Source: Streptomyces minutiscleroticus (GTDB lineage Bacteria > Actinomycetota > Actinomycetes > Streptomycetales > Streptomycetaceae). From it: 64,000 bases of DNA. Location: NCBI RefSeq assembly GCF_014650875.1, contig NZ_BMVU01000023.1, positions 62,001-126,000 on the forward strand. Direction: 5' to 3'. The position numbers and the translations under genes were made by a program. A model generated the notes under the pieces. It did no database searches, was not told the DNA's origin, and worked only from the letters and a program-made list of their open reading frames with translations. The number at the start of each line of letters is the position of its first letter. Position 1 is the first letter of the stretch. This document shows, piece by piece, positions 43,982 to 52,855 of the stretch.

Positions 43982-44404
43982 ATGAGCGACATCGTCAACG
44001 GACTCGGCAGAGCCACCGCCTACGGCGCGCTGGGCCTGGTCCTGCTGATCCTCGGCATCGTCCTGGTGGACCTGCTGACGCCCGGAAAGCTCGGCCGGCA
44101 GATATGGGAGGAGCGCAACCGCAACGCCGCCGTCCTGCTCAGCTCCGCGCTGCTCGGTATCGGCGGCATCGTGTTCACCTCCATCTGGACGACGTACGAG
44201 GACTTCGGCAAGGGCCTGGTGTCGACCGCGTGCTTCGGTCTGCTGGGGCTGGTGATGATGGCCCTGGCGTTCCTGGTGGTGGACCTGGTCACGCCCGGGC
44301 GCCTGGGCGCGACGCTGGTCGAGCCGGAGCCGCACCCCGCGGTCTGGGTGACGGCGTCCTGCAACCTCGCGGTGTCCGCCATCGTCTCGGCGTCGATCGC
44401 CTGA
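43982..44404 (+). CDS. DUF350-family membrane protein
   Basis: A 140-aa protein with four membrane helices in two repeats, each with a VDLLTPGKLG or VDLVTPGRLG motif after the second helix, the signature of DUF350/UPF0719. The family often neighbours stress and polyamine-like synthase genes, and its function is unknown. The ATG at 43982 follows GGAG by 10 nt. A GC-rich inverted repeat at about 44408-44452 may end the transcript. Confidence 0.88.
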   Translation: MSDIVNGLGRATAYGALGLVLLILGIVLVDLLTPGKLGRQIWEERNRNAAVLLSSALLGIGGIVFTSIWTTYEDFGKGLVSTACFGLLGLVMMALAFLVVDLVTPGRLGATLVEPEPHPAVWVTASCNLAVSAIVSASIA

Positions 44405-44544
44405 CACCGTCCGATGCCGTCGGACGCCGTCCGGCACCGTCGTCCGACGGCCGTTCCGCGGCGGTACGGCCCCCCTCACGAACGGGAGCCGTACCCGCGG
44501 CGGACCGCCCGCCGCCGGTCATGCCGGATACACCGCCGTGCCGG

Positions 44545-45981
44545 TCACAGCAGCCGCCTGATGTCGCCCCTCACCCGGTAGAAGCCGCCCGACGCCGCGT
44601 GCAGCGCGTCGACCACGTACCGCGCTCCCGGCTCCCGTATCGCGCGCGGGAACTGGACGTTCCACGACGGCTCGTACCCCTCCGAGACCACGTGGATCCG
44701 CGTCCGGCCGCCCTCCTGCACGCACTCCACGACCACCGAACCCGCGGGCGCCGCGTCGACGGCCGCCACGGAGGCGGCCGCGGTGACCGGCGCGTACGTC
44801 GGCACCGAGGCGGCGGCGAGCTTGACGTCGCGGGCCACCGGCACCGAGCCCTGCTGGGCCGCCGCGATCGCCGCCTCGCTCGCGTCCACGCACACCAGCG
44901 AGCCGTCCGTGGTGACCAGGTAGAGCCGCTCGTCGCGGTACTGCATCGACAGCGCGGAACCGCCGCCCGTGCCGAGCTTCCACAGCCGCGTGCCGTCCCG
45001 GTCGAAGCAGTACACCGAGGAGGAGGCGTCCCCGGCGAAGACGAAGCGCCCGCCGGGCGAGGTGGCGCACGAGTACACCGTGCTGTCGCAGCGGTACGTC
45101 GTCTCGACGGCGCCGGTCGCCTTCGACAGCCGCTGGACCACCCGCTGCACGGTGCCGGCGTACACCGCGTCGTCCTCCTGCCAGCCGAAGAGCACACCGC
45201 CCCGGGTGGGCGTGTGCCACAACTCCGTACGGCCGTCGGGGGAGTGGGCCGTCACGCCGCCCGAGTGCCCGTGGTACACGGCCCGGTCGTCGGCGCGCAC
45301 CATCCAGGCGTGCTGGCCGCGCCCGCCGCGCGCCCACTGGTGCTCGTCCTCGTGGTCGATGACGGTGAGCCGCCCGTCGCGGTCCGCGACGTTCAGGACG
45401 CCCTCGTGGATGTCGAGCCAGAAGATGTCGACGTCGGCCGCGATGTCGTAGGCCGCGAACGGCAGCTTGGACGACAGGTCGTACACCCGGCCGTCGTCGC
45501 AGCCGGCGTAGATCCAGAAGTCGTCGGCGACCAGGCACTTGACGCCGTCCGGCAGCTGGTAGTGGGCGAGGACGTCGCCGCCGTGCGCCAGGGTGTAGAC
45601 GTCGCCCGACTGGTTGCCCACCCAGCAGCGCTCGTCGTCGATGTGGATGCCGAACGCCGAGGAGCCCGTGCGGAACCGCCACAGCACCGGGGCGACCGCG
45701 CGGGCCGTGGACGGCGCGGAGGTCACCTGCCGGCGGCTGACCGCGCGGGGCGCCCGCTGACCCTGCACGGCGGGCGCGTACCCCTTGCGCACCTTCTCGC
45801 CTATCTTCTTGGCGGCCGCCGCCTGCGCCTTCTCGGCGGTGGGGAACGTCGACGTCGTCGTCTGCCCGGCGGCGCCGATCCGCCCGTAGCGGATGGACAC
45901 GACCTGTCCCTGGACCGTCACCTCGTAGAACTTGTGCGCACCGCCACCGTCCTGCGACAGCTCCAGATACGTCGTCGACAT
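44545..45981 (-). CDS. WGR-domain beta-propeller protein
   Basis: A 478-aa protein. Residues 1-70 are a WGR domain (YLELSQDGGGAHKFYEVTV, SIRYGRIGAAGQ, AEKAQAAAAKKI), a nucleic-acid-associated module known from PARPs and some regulatory proteins. Residues ~85-440 are about six to seven PQQ/WD40-type blades (SSVYCFDRDGTRLWK, VLNVADRDGRLTVIDH), followed by a ~60-aa tail. No catalytic motif is seen. ATG at 45981 lies 6 nt after GGGGAGAGG. It appears to stand alone. A scaffolding or sensing role is possible but unproven. Confidence 0.85.
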   Translation of the reverse strand: MSTTYLELSQDGGGAHKFYEVTVQGQVVSIRYGRIGAAGQTTTSTFPTAEKAQAAAAKKIGEKVRKGYAPAVQGQRAPRAVSRRQVTSAPSTARAVAPVLWRFRTGSSAFGIHIDDERCWVGNQSGDVYTLAHGGDVLAHYQLPDGVKCLVADDFWIYAGCDDGRVYDLSSKLPFAAYDIAADVDIFWLDIHEGVLNVADRDGRLTVIDHEDEHQWARGGRGQHAWMVRADDRAVYHGHSGGVTAHSPDGRTELWHTPTRGGVLFGWQEDDAVYAGTVQRVVQRLSKATGAVETTYRCDSTVYSCATSPGGRFVFAGDASSSVYCFDRDGTRLWKLGTGGGSALSMQYRDERLYLVTTDGSLVCVDASEAAIAAAQQGSVPVARDVKLAAASVPTYAPVTAAASVAAVDAAPAGSVVVECVQEGGRTRIHVVSEGYEPSWNVQFPRAIREPGARYVVDALHAASGGFYRVRGDIRRLL

Positions 45982-46324
45982 GGCAGACCTCTCCCCACGG
46001 CCGGACCCTGCGGCGTGTTCCGCGGGTTCCACTGGTCGAACGGTAGGGGGAGGCACTGACAGTCGGTCCGGTCGAGGTCTTCGACTCCCCGGCCGCGTCC
46101 CCTTGGTGGCTCACCGGCATGGGAACCCAGGTGAACATTGCCGGATCCGGGCAGTGCGAAGGCGGATGCCGGCAGGGCATCCTGCCGTCAGGGGGAGCAC
46201 AGAGGGCTGATCCGGTGCCGGGCTCCTGCAGCGTCCGGCACCGGGCCTCACGGGGCACCTCATGGAGGCAGTGCGTTGTCCGTGCATGGCGCGGACCATG
46301 GCACGGAACGGGGGAGGCCGGAGC
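45982..46324. other. Divergent intergenic region
   Basis: 343 nt between the WGR-propeller gene and the small membrane protein gene. It contains an imperfect hairpin near 46215-46250 (ggtgccggg / gtccggcacc) and a GGGGGAGG SD for the rightward gene. No other gene is supported. Confidence 0.4.
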
Positions 46325-46729
46325 ATGCAGACGTTCGTGGAGACCGCCACCGCCTTTCCCGTGATCCTGTTCACCGCCGCCCTGGTCGTGGTCGTGTGCT
46401 TCTGGCTGCTGGTCGCCGCCGGTGTCACGGCCGCGGACAGCTTCGACGAGGACGCCGACCTCGAGGCATGGGGCATGGGCGGGGTGCCGGTGGCGGTCGC
46501 CGTCTCCCTGCTGACGGTGTTCGCCTGGCTCCTCGCGGTCGGCGCGACCGTACTGCTCGTCCCCTTGGCGCCCGCGGACGAGACGACACTGTTCCTGCGC
46601 CCACTGGTGTCGGCTGTCGCGCTGGGTGTCGCCTGGTGCCTGACCTGCCTGTCCGTCAGGCCCCTGCGTCGTCCCGCCTCAGGCGGAGCCGGGACCACGC
46701 GTCGGAGGACACACGACGGCACCGACTGA
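46325..46729 (+). CDS. Small integral membrane protein
   Basis: A 134-aa protein with three membrane helices (~8-32, ~56-80, ~95-115) and an acidic loop FDEDADLEAWGMGG between the first two. The layout resembles the membrane half of YqiJ/NfeD-like proteins without the OB-fold, but I cannot assign it. The ATG at 46325 follows GGGGGAGGCCGGAG; the frame is open to 46262 but that adds an unlikely leader. Confidence 0.7.
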   Translation: MQTFVETATAFPVILFTAALVVVVCFWLLVAAGVTAADSFDEDADLEAWGMGGVPVAVAVSLLTVFAWLLAVGATVLLVPLAPADETTLFLRPLVSAVALGVAWCLTCLSVRPLRRPASGGAGTTRRRTHDGTD

Positions 46730-46955
46730 GTGAGCGACAGGCGCAACGATCGCACCGCCCGAGCGGCGCGGCAGCGCGGTCGATCGAAGGCGGACGCCGG
46801 AGCGAGTGCCTGTTCTCCCCTTCTCCCCTCCGCAGGCCGACCCGGCTGGAGGAGTACCGGCTGGAGGAGGCCGATTGAAGAGGGACCGGAAACCGCCGCA
46901 CGGGTACCCTTGATCACATCGTCATCGCGGCCCGACGGGCTTCCGCTCCACCCCG

Positions 46956-48905
46956 GTGGAGTCTCGAAGGACACGCCCCCACCCGCACGAGTCACTTCGT
47001 GCTGCCTGGGGGAAGTCCTTGCTGTTCCGCGCATCAGCGAAAACCGTCGCCGAGAGGGCACTCGACACCTCGCTCTTCCTCCACCTCACCGAGCAGTTCG
47101 TCCACATGCACGGCCACCGCCCCAGCGCCTCGGAAGTCCGCTCCTGGGAGCGCAGCATCCCCGCCCTGGCCGCCGCGCTGAACGACGCGGGCCTCGGCGA
47201 CGTGGAGGTCATGCTGGAGTACGCGCTCCCGCTGAACAGCAAGCGCGCCGACGCCGTCCTCGCCGGAGTGCACCCGGTCACGGGCGAGCCCTCCTACGTC
47301 GTCGTGGAACTGAAGCAGTGGAGCCAGGCCGAGCCGCACGACGACGACCCGGCCCTGTGCCATGTCGACGCGTACGCGCACCCGGTCCTCAACCCGATCG
47401 AGCAAGTGCGCCGCTACTGCGAGTACCTCGTCAACTTCAACGGTGCGGTGGCCGAGCACCCCGGACGCGTCAGCGGAGTGGCCTTCCTGCACAACGCGAC
47501 CGAGTTCGGTGTCAGCGGCCTGCGGGCGGTCGAGCTCGACGACCGCGGTCAGCTGTTCACGGGCGACCGGCGCGGCGAGTTCATCGACCACCTGCGTGCC
47601 AGGCTCAGTGACAGGCACCCGGGCGTCCGCGCGGCCGACGAACTCCGGTCGGGCAGGACGGTCCCGTCGAAGCAGCTGATGTCGGTCGCGGCCCAGGAGG
47701 TCCGCGAGCGCGAGCAGTTCGTGCTCCTGGACGAGCAGCAGGTCGCGTACCGCACGGTGCTCAACGCCGTGCGCAAGGCCAAGCGGTCCGACCACAAGGA
47801 GGTCGTGGTCGTCACCGGCGGCCCCGGCACCGGCAAGAGCGTCATCGCGCTCTCCCTGCTCGGCGAGCTGTACCGGCAGGGCGTGCCGGCCCTGCACGCC
47901 ACCGGCTCCCAGTCGTTCACCAAGACGATGCGGAAGGTCGCGGGCACCCGCAAGCGCGAGGTGCAGGACCTCTTCAAGTACTTCAACAGCTTCATGACGA
48001 CCGAGAGGAACAGCCTCGACGTCCTGATCTGCGACGAGGCCCACCGCATCCGCGAGACCTCCGCCAACCGCTACACCCCGGCGGCCCACCGCACCGGGAA
48101 GCGGCAGATCGACGAACTCATCGACGTCGCCCGGGTCCCCGTCTTCCTCCTGGACGAGCACCAGGTGGTGCGCCCGGGCGAGATGGGCACCGTGGAGGAG
48201 ATCAGGGCGGCCGCCGCGGCCAAGGGCCTCGACTGCCGCGTCGTGCCGCTGGAGAGCCAGTTCCGCTGCGGCGGCAGCGACGCCTACCTGCGCTGGGTGG
48301 TACGGCTCCTCGGCCTGGAACCCGGCGGCCCGGTGGTCTGGGAGCCCGACGACCGCATGCGCCTGCTGGTCGCCGACAGCCCGCAGGAGATGGAGGCATT
48401 CCTCGACGCCCGCCGCGCCGAGCACTACAGCGCCCGCATCTCCGCCGGCTACTGCTGGCCATGGTCCCCTGAGCCCAAGCCCGGTGACCCGCTCCCGGCC
48501 GACGTCGTCATCGGCGGCTGGGCCCGCCCCTGGAACCTCCGCGGCGACCGCTCCGTCTCCGGCGCGCCCCCGGCCGCCCTGTGGGCGACCGACCCGGCGG
48601 GCTTCGGCCAGGTCGGCTGCGTCTACACCGCCCAGGGCTTCGAGTACGACTGGTCCGGCGTCGTCATCGGCCCCGACCTGCTCTGGCGCGGCGACCGCTG
48701 GGTCACGGACCGCACGGCGTCCAAGGACCCGGTGTTCAGGAAGTCCACCCCGGACGAGGACGTGGACCGCCTGATCCGCAACACCTACAAGGTGCTCCTC
48801 ACCCGGGGCATGGTCGGCACGATCGTGTACTCGACGGACCCGGAGACGCGCGAGAAGCTGCGGGAGCTGGTGGGCGACGCGGCGCTGGAGGCCGTACCGG
48901 CCTGA
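46956..48905 (+). CDS. Nuclease-helicase fusion, DUF2075 type
   Basis: A protein of ~630-649 aa. The N-terminal part (~30-220) has a PD-(D/E)XK-like pattern, KRADAVLAG then YVVVELKQWS (Asp...Glu-x-Lys), suggesting a nuclease fold. The C-terminal part is a superfamily-1-like helicase/ATPase of DUF2075: Walker A GGPGTGKS (~287), Walker B VLICDEAHRI, LLDEHQVVRPGE, ESQFRC, YTAQGFEYDW and the final VLLTRGMVGTIVY. Such fusions occur in phage-defence and DNA-repair settings. The start is uncertain: GTG 46956 or, more like the family, TTG 47019 behind GGGGGAAG. A 10-bp hairpin follows the stop. Confidence 0.85.
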   Translation: MESRRTRPHPHESLRAAWGKSLLFRASAKTVAERALDTSLFLHLTEQFVHMHGHRPSASEVRSWERSIPALAAALNDAGLGDVEVMLEYALPLNSKRADAVLAGVHPVTGEPSYVVVELKQWSQAEPHDDDPALCHVDAYAHPVLNPIEQVRRYCEYLVNFNGAVAEHPGRVSGVAFLHNATEFGVSGLRAVELDDRGQLFTGDRRGEFIDHLRARLSDRHPGVRAADELRSGRTVPSKQLMSVAAQEVREREQFVLLDEQQVAYRTVLNAVRKAKRSDHKEVVVVTGGPGTGKSVIALSLLGELYRQGVPALHATGSQSFTKTMRKVAGTRKREVQDLFKYFNSFMTTERNSLDVLICDEAHRIRETSANRYTPAAHRTGKRQIDELIDVARVPVFLLDEHQVVRPGEMGTVEEIRAAAAAKGLDCRVVPLESQFRCGGSDAYLRWVVRLLGLEPGGPVVWEPDDRMRLLVADSPQEMEAFLDARRAEHYSARISAGYCWPWSPEPKPGDPLPADVVIGGWARPWNLRGDRSVSGAPPAALWATDPAGFGQVGCVYTAQGFEYDWSGVVIGPDLLWRGDRWVTDRTASKDPVFRKSTPDEDVDRLIRNTYKVLLTRGMVGTIVYSTDPETREKLRELVGDAALEAVPA

Positions 48906-48959
48906 CGGGCCGGCCCCCGTCCACTCGGGCGACGGGCCGGGAGCCGGGTGGCGACCCGC

Positions 48960-48987
48960 AGCCCGTACACACCGCTCTGTACGGGCT
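48960..48987 (+). terminator. Terminator after the nuclease-helicase gene
   Basis: Perfect 10-bp arms (agcccgtaca / tgtacgggct) with an 8-nt loop, 55 nt beyond the stop. Confidence 0.7.
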
Positions 48988-49079
48988 CCGGCCGCGTTCC
49001 GGGCGTAACCCGCCCCGGCCGCCGTGCCGTTGTACGCACGCAAGGGTGTGCCACAAGCACGGCAAGGGGGTCGTGGTCC

Positions 49080-49900
49080 ATGGTGAACAGCACAGAACCC
49101 GATGCGGCCGGCGGCCTCAGGGCGTTCGGAGCGGCACTGAAGGTGTTCCGGGAGCGGGCCCTGCTCACACAGGAGCAGCTCGCCGAGCGGCTCGACTACT
49201 CGCACGCCTCGGTCGCCTCCGTCGAACAGGGGCGGCGGATGCCCTCCGCGCACTTCGTCGAGCGGGCGGAGGAGACCCTGGAGTCGTTCGGGGTGCTGCG
49301 GGCGGTCGCCCGGCACGTCGGACGGCAGCGCGGGCTGGCGGCCTGGTTCCGGCAGTGGGCCCAGCTGGAGGAGACGGCGGTCGGCCTGTGCACGTACGAG
49401 TGCCGGGTGGTGCCCGGACTGCTGCAGACCGAGGCGTACACGCGGGCGGTGATGCTCAACGTGCCCCCTCCGCCGACCGGGGAACAGCTGGAACAGCGCA
49501 TCGCGGCGCGGCGGGCCCGGCAGGAGCTGCTGCGCCGCGAGCCGCGATCGCGTTGAACTTCATCGTCGAGGAGTCGGTACTGCTGCGGCACACGGGCACC
49601 GAGGAGGTCACGCGGGAACTGCTCGGTCACCTCCTCGCGTGTGCGGAGCTGTGGAACGTGGAGTTGCAGATCATGCCGCTGCGGCAGCCGTACCACGCGG
49701 GGACGGACGGAGCCATGCAGCTGCTGGAGACCCCGGAGCACCAATGGCTGGGATACTCGGAGGGGCAGCAGACCGGTCAGCTCGTCTCCGGCGCGGCGGA
49801 CGTCAGTCTGATGCAGATGCGCTATGCCAGGATGCGCTCACAGGCCCTGTCCCCGGCGGACTCGGCCGAGGTGTTGACGCGGACGCGAGGAGCGCTATGA
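49080..49900 (+). pseudogene. XRE/DUF5753 (Scr1-type) regulator broken by a frameshift
   Basis: Residues 1-158 (49080-49556) are an intact XRE helix-turn-helix (LTQEQLAERLDYSHASVASVEQG) followed by the start of a DUF5753 domain (CTYECRVVPGLLQTEAYTRAV). The frame then ends at TGA 49554-49556. The rest of DUF5753 (ALNFIVEESVLLRHTGTEEV... to SPADSAEVLTRTRGAL) continues in another frame to 49900. One base is missing near 49541-49553. The stop of the second part overlaps the DUF397 gene as ATGA, as in intact Scr1/Scr2 pairs. Either real inactivation or a sequencing error. Confidence 0.85.
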
Positions 49901-50082
49901 GCAGCACGGGCGGACTGAAGTGGTTCAAGAGCAGCTACAGCGGTTCTCAGGGTGACAGCTGCGTGGAGGTCGCACACGCTCCCGGAGCCGTCCACGTGCG
50001 GGACTCCAAGGACGTGGGAGGGCCGCGGTTCGCGGTCTCCCGGCCGGCCTGGGGGCGCTTCCTCGGGCATGTCGCCGGCTGA
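49897..50082 (+). CDS. DUF397 protein (Scr2-like)
   Basis: A 61-aa DUF397 protein with the family hallmarks WFKSSYSG, DSCVEVA, VHVRDSK and FAVSRPAWGRFL. These are encoded next to XRE/DUF5753 regulators throughout Streptomyces and can act with them as toxin-antitoxin-like or developmental pairs (Scr1/Scr2 in S. coelicolor). The ATG at 49897 overlaps the regulator's stop codon, so loss of the regulator frame may lower its translation. Confidence 0.92.
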   Translation: MSSTGGLKWFKSSYSGSQGDSCVEVAHAPGAVHVRDSKDVGGPRFAVSRPAWGRFLGHVAG

Positions 50083-50104
50083 GCCGTCCGTACGTACCCT
50101 CCTG

Positions 50105-50156
50105 ACGGCCCGCGCGACGGAAGCAGATGATTCCTGCTCCTCTCCGCGCGGGCCGT
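50105..50156 (+). terminator. Long hairpin after the DUF397 gene
   Basis: Perfect 12-bp arms acggcccgcgcg (50105-50116) and cgcgcgggccgt (50145-50156) enclose 28 nt that contain a second small hairpin (agcag / ctgct). Candidate terminator. The rest of the 431-nt gap to the next gene (50083-50513) shows no supported gene. Confidence 0.65.
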
Positions 50157-50513
50157 GCGTCCTACCGTCTGCGTCCTACCGTCCGTCTCCTGCCCGTCTG
50201 TGTCCTGCCGCTCAGGCCGTCACTCCTTCACCCTGATCCTGATACCGACGTCGGCACCACCTTCCCGTCTCCCCGCCCGTGCCACGCGCGCTTCCGCCGT
50301 GTCCCGGTCGTGGTCCGCGCCGTGGGGCTCCAGGACGTGAGGGATCTCGTCGGCCTCCTGCGAGCCGTCCGGTCGCCCCTTGATCACGGGGAGAACGGCT
50401 GTCAGGATTCCGATTCTTCATACGTGTTCGGTGCGGGCATCCGGGGCATCCAGCGCTGTCCGATGCCCCGGCTCTCCCTGCGCCCGCCCCGGCAGACGCA
50501 GATACGGAGCCCC

Positions 50514-51791
50514 GTGAGCGAGACCCAGACCACCACCGCGCCGCGCCCCCTCCTGCTCGCCGACGGCCGGCCCGCCGTCGAGGCGTGGTCCCTGGACCCC
50601 GCCCTGCGGCATCTCAACCACGGCTCGTTCGGGGCGGTCCCCGTCGTGGCGCAGGAGCGGCAGAGCCTGCTGCGGGCGGAGATGGAACGCTCCCCGGTGG
50701 TGTGGTTCCCCGAGCTGCCGCGGCGGATCGCCGCCGCCCGGGCGGACATAGCCGGTTTCCTGCGGGTCGACTCCGGCGACCTGGCCCTCGTGCCGAACGC
50801 GAGCGCCGGCGCCAGCACCGTGTACGCCTCCCTCGACCACCGGCCCGGCGGCGAGATCGTCGTCACCGACCACGGCTACGGGGCCGTGACCATGGGCGCC
50901 GAACGGCTGGCGCGCCGCTGGGGCGGCCGGGTGCGGACCGCCCGCGTGCCGCTCGACGCGGACGAGGAGCAGGCGTACGAGGCGGTGGTCGCCGAGTTCG
51001 GCGACGCCACCGCGCTCGTCGTCCTCGACCACATCACCTCCGCGACCGCCCGCCGCATGCCGGTCGGGCGGATCGGGGCCGAAGCGCGGCGGCGCGGGAT
51101 ACCGCTGCTCGTCGACGGCGCCCATGCCCCCGGTCTCATCGCCGCCCCACTCGACGGCGTGGACTGCGACTTCTGGGTCGGCAACCTGCACAAGTGGGGA
51201 TGCGCGCCGCGCGGCACGGCGGCGCTGGTCGCCCGGGGGCCGCTGCGCGAGCGGCTGTACCCGCTCATCGACTCCTGGGCCGCCGCCGAGCCCTTCCCGG
51301 ACCGCTTCGACCAGCAGGGGACGCTGGACTCGACCGGCTACCTCGCGGCGCCCGCCGCCCTCGACCTCGTCGAGCGCATGTGGGGCTGGGACACCGCCCG
51401 TGCCTACATGGACGAGCTGGCCGGGTACGGCGAGCGGGTCGTCCGCGCCGCGTTCGCCGAGCGGACCGGCGACGGCTCCGAAGGCGACGGCTCCGAAGGC
51501 GTCGGCAGTGCCGTCGACGTCGGCATGCCCGTCCCCGGGATGCGGCTGGTGCGGCTGCCCGACGGGCTGGGCCGCACCCGGATCGAGGCCGACGCGCTGC
51601 GCGACCGGGCCCCCGGGGAGCTGGGCGTCGAGGCGGCCTTCACCAGTTTCGGCGGCGTCGGCTACCTGCGGCTGTCCGCCCACGTCTACAACACCCCGGC
51701 CGACTACGAGTACTTCGCCGAAGCCTGCGTCCCCGTCCTGTGCGAGTGGGCTCGGGCGGCCCGTGACGGGGACCGGTACGGCGCGGCGTAG
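50514..51791 (+). CDS. Class V aminotransferase-fold PLP enzyme
   Basis: A 425-aa PLP-dependent enzyme like isopenicillin N epimerase/cysteine-desulfurase relatives. Visible: LRHLNHGSFGAVP at the N-terminus, SAGASTVYAS (cofactor phosphate loop), VVLDHITSATARRMPV, VDGAHAPG (Asp that pairs with PLP) and GNLHKWGCAPRG (Schiff-base Lys, ~228). A short acidic Gly/Ser insertion (GDGSEGDGSEG) lies at ~320-330. The GTG at 50514 has CGGAG upstream and fits the family start. Substrate unknown. Confidence 0.9.
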   Translation: MSETQTTTAPRPLLLADGRPAVEAWSLDPALRHLNHGSFGAVPVVAQERQSLLRAEMERSPVVWFPELPRRIAAARADIAGFLRVDSGDLALVPNASAGASTVYASLDHRPGGEIVVTDHGYGAVTMGAERLARRWGGRVRTARVPLDADEEQAYEAVVAEFGDATALVVLDHITSATARRMPVGRIGAEARRRGIPLLVDGAHAPGLIAAPLDGVDCDFWVGNLHKWGCAPRGTAALVARGPLRERLYPLIDSWAAAEPFPDRFDQQGTLDSTGYLAAPAALDLVERMWGWDTARAYMDELAGYGERVVRAAFAERTGDGSEGDGSEGVGSAVDVGMPVPGMRLVRLPDGLGRTRIEADALRDRAPGELGVEAAFTSFGGVGYLRLSAHVYNTPADYEYFAEACVPVLCEWARAARDGDRYGAA

Positions 51792-51792
51792 C

Positions 51793-51880
51793 GAGGCGTG
51801 TGGCGCGCTGCAGTGAGTCGTGCGGTGCGCTGCAGTGAGTCGTGCGGTGCGTCGTAGCGAGGCGTGCTGCGCGCTGCAGC
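51793..51880 (+). repeat. 22-bp tandem repeat, four copies
   Basis: Units at 51793-51814, 51815-51836, 51837-51858 and 51859-51880, with a partial fifth. The consensus is like gagtcgtgcggtgcgctgcagt with a few changes per unit. It starts directly after the stop codon of the PLP-enzyme gene. Confidence 0.88.
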
Positions 51881-51936
51881 GAGGCGGCTGTGCTCCGTGG
51901 CTCCGTCCCGTGTGCCCGCCGCGGCCCGTGAGTCCG

Positions 51937-52743
51937 CTAAGCCGCGCTCACCGCGTCCACCAGTGTCGCCAGTGCCCGCGCGAGTCCGCCGAGGCCGGGG
52001 CCCGCGGGGCCGCCCGGCTCGCTCATGTAGAGGTCGCGGCGGATCTCGATCATCAGGGCGGTGACCCGGGGGTCCTGCTCGTAGTACTCCAAGGGGACGT
52101 AGGTTCCGGCGAACGGTGTGTTGACCTGCGTGCCGCCGAAGTCCGCGAACGCCTCCTCCGCTCGGGCGAGGAGGTCCGGGGGCGTGTGGAAGCGGTCCGC
52201 GCCGAGGCAGACCGGCGGGCGCGGGCCGTCGCCGTGCAGCTCGTAGGGGAGTCGTGCGGTCGGGTACGAGTGCACGTCGATGACCACGACGCGTCCCGTC
52301 GCCGCCAGCCGGTCCGCCACCGCGTCCGTCATGGCCCGCGCGTACGGGTGGAAGCAGGTCTCCAGGAGCGGGCGGTCGTCGAAGCCGTCGCGGCGCAGCA
52401 CCCCGCCGTGCGTGGTCCGGGTGTAGACCGCGCCCATGCCGACGGCGCGCATCTCCTCCCGCTCGTCCGGGAACCGCTCCGGGTCGACCACCAGCCGCGA
52501 GAGCCGGTTCACGAAGCGCCAGGGGGTGCGGGAGGCCGCCTCGCCCGCACGGGCCGCGATCTCCTCGGTGTGCGCGTCCGTGATGTGGTCCAGCTCCCGC
52601 TCCAGTTCGTCGTCGTCGAGCTCGATCCCCGCCCGTACGTCCCCGGGGATCGAGCGGGAGGAGTGCGGTACGTGGAGGATCACGGGCGAGTCGCCGGCTC
52701 CGGCACGGAGGGCGTATGAGGAGGGTGTGATGCCGTCGTTCAA
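51937..52743 (-). CDS. N-formylglutamate amidohydrolase family protein
   Basis: A 268-aa zinc hydrolase of the HutG/N-formylglutamate deformylase family. Motifs: VILHVPHSSRSIP, ITDAHTEEIA, FVNRLSRLVVDPERFPDE, RVVVIDVHSYP (metal His) and ALMIEIRRDLYM (Glu). It releases formate and glutamate in histidine breakdown or acts on related formyl amides. ATG at 52743 faces the kinase gene across a short region with a palindrome. No hut genes are nearby. Confidence 0.9.
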   Translation of the reverse strand: MNDGITPSSYALRAGAGDSPVILHVPHSSRSIPGDVRAGIELDDDELERELDHITDAHTEEIAARAGEAASRTPWRFVNRLSRLVVDPERFPDEREEMRAVGMGAVYTRTTHGGVLRRDGFDDRPLLETCFHPYARAMTDAVADRLAATGRVVVIDVHSYPTARLPYELHGDGPRPPVCLGADRFHTPPDLLARAEEAFADFGGTQVNTPFAGTYVPLEYYEQDPRVTALMIEIRRDLYMSEPGGPAGPGLGGLARALATLVDAVSAA

Positions 52744-52809
52744 GCGGAAGTCCCTGGTCGGTGTGGTGGGCCGGGGAACAGCGTGGCATGGTGCAGGACG
52801 GTGTCGAAA

Positions 52810-52834
52810 GGTGTGTCCGACACACCGCTATGCT
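52810..52834 (+). promoter_or_regulatory. Palindrome next to a -10-like element upstream of the kinase
   Basis: A 17-bp inverted repeat, ggtgtgtccgacacacc (52810-52826), is followed 2 nt later by TATGCT (52829-52834). It lies in the gap between the divergent amidohydrolase and kinase genes. An operator over a promoter is a natural reading; no -35 is clear. Confidence 0.5.
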
Positions 52835-52855
52835 CGCCCTGTTCGTGTGCGGCAT

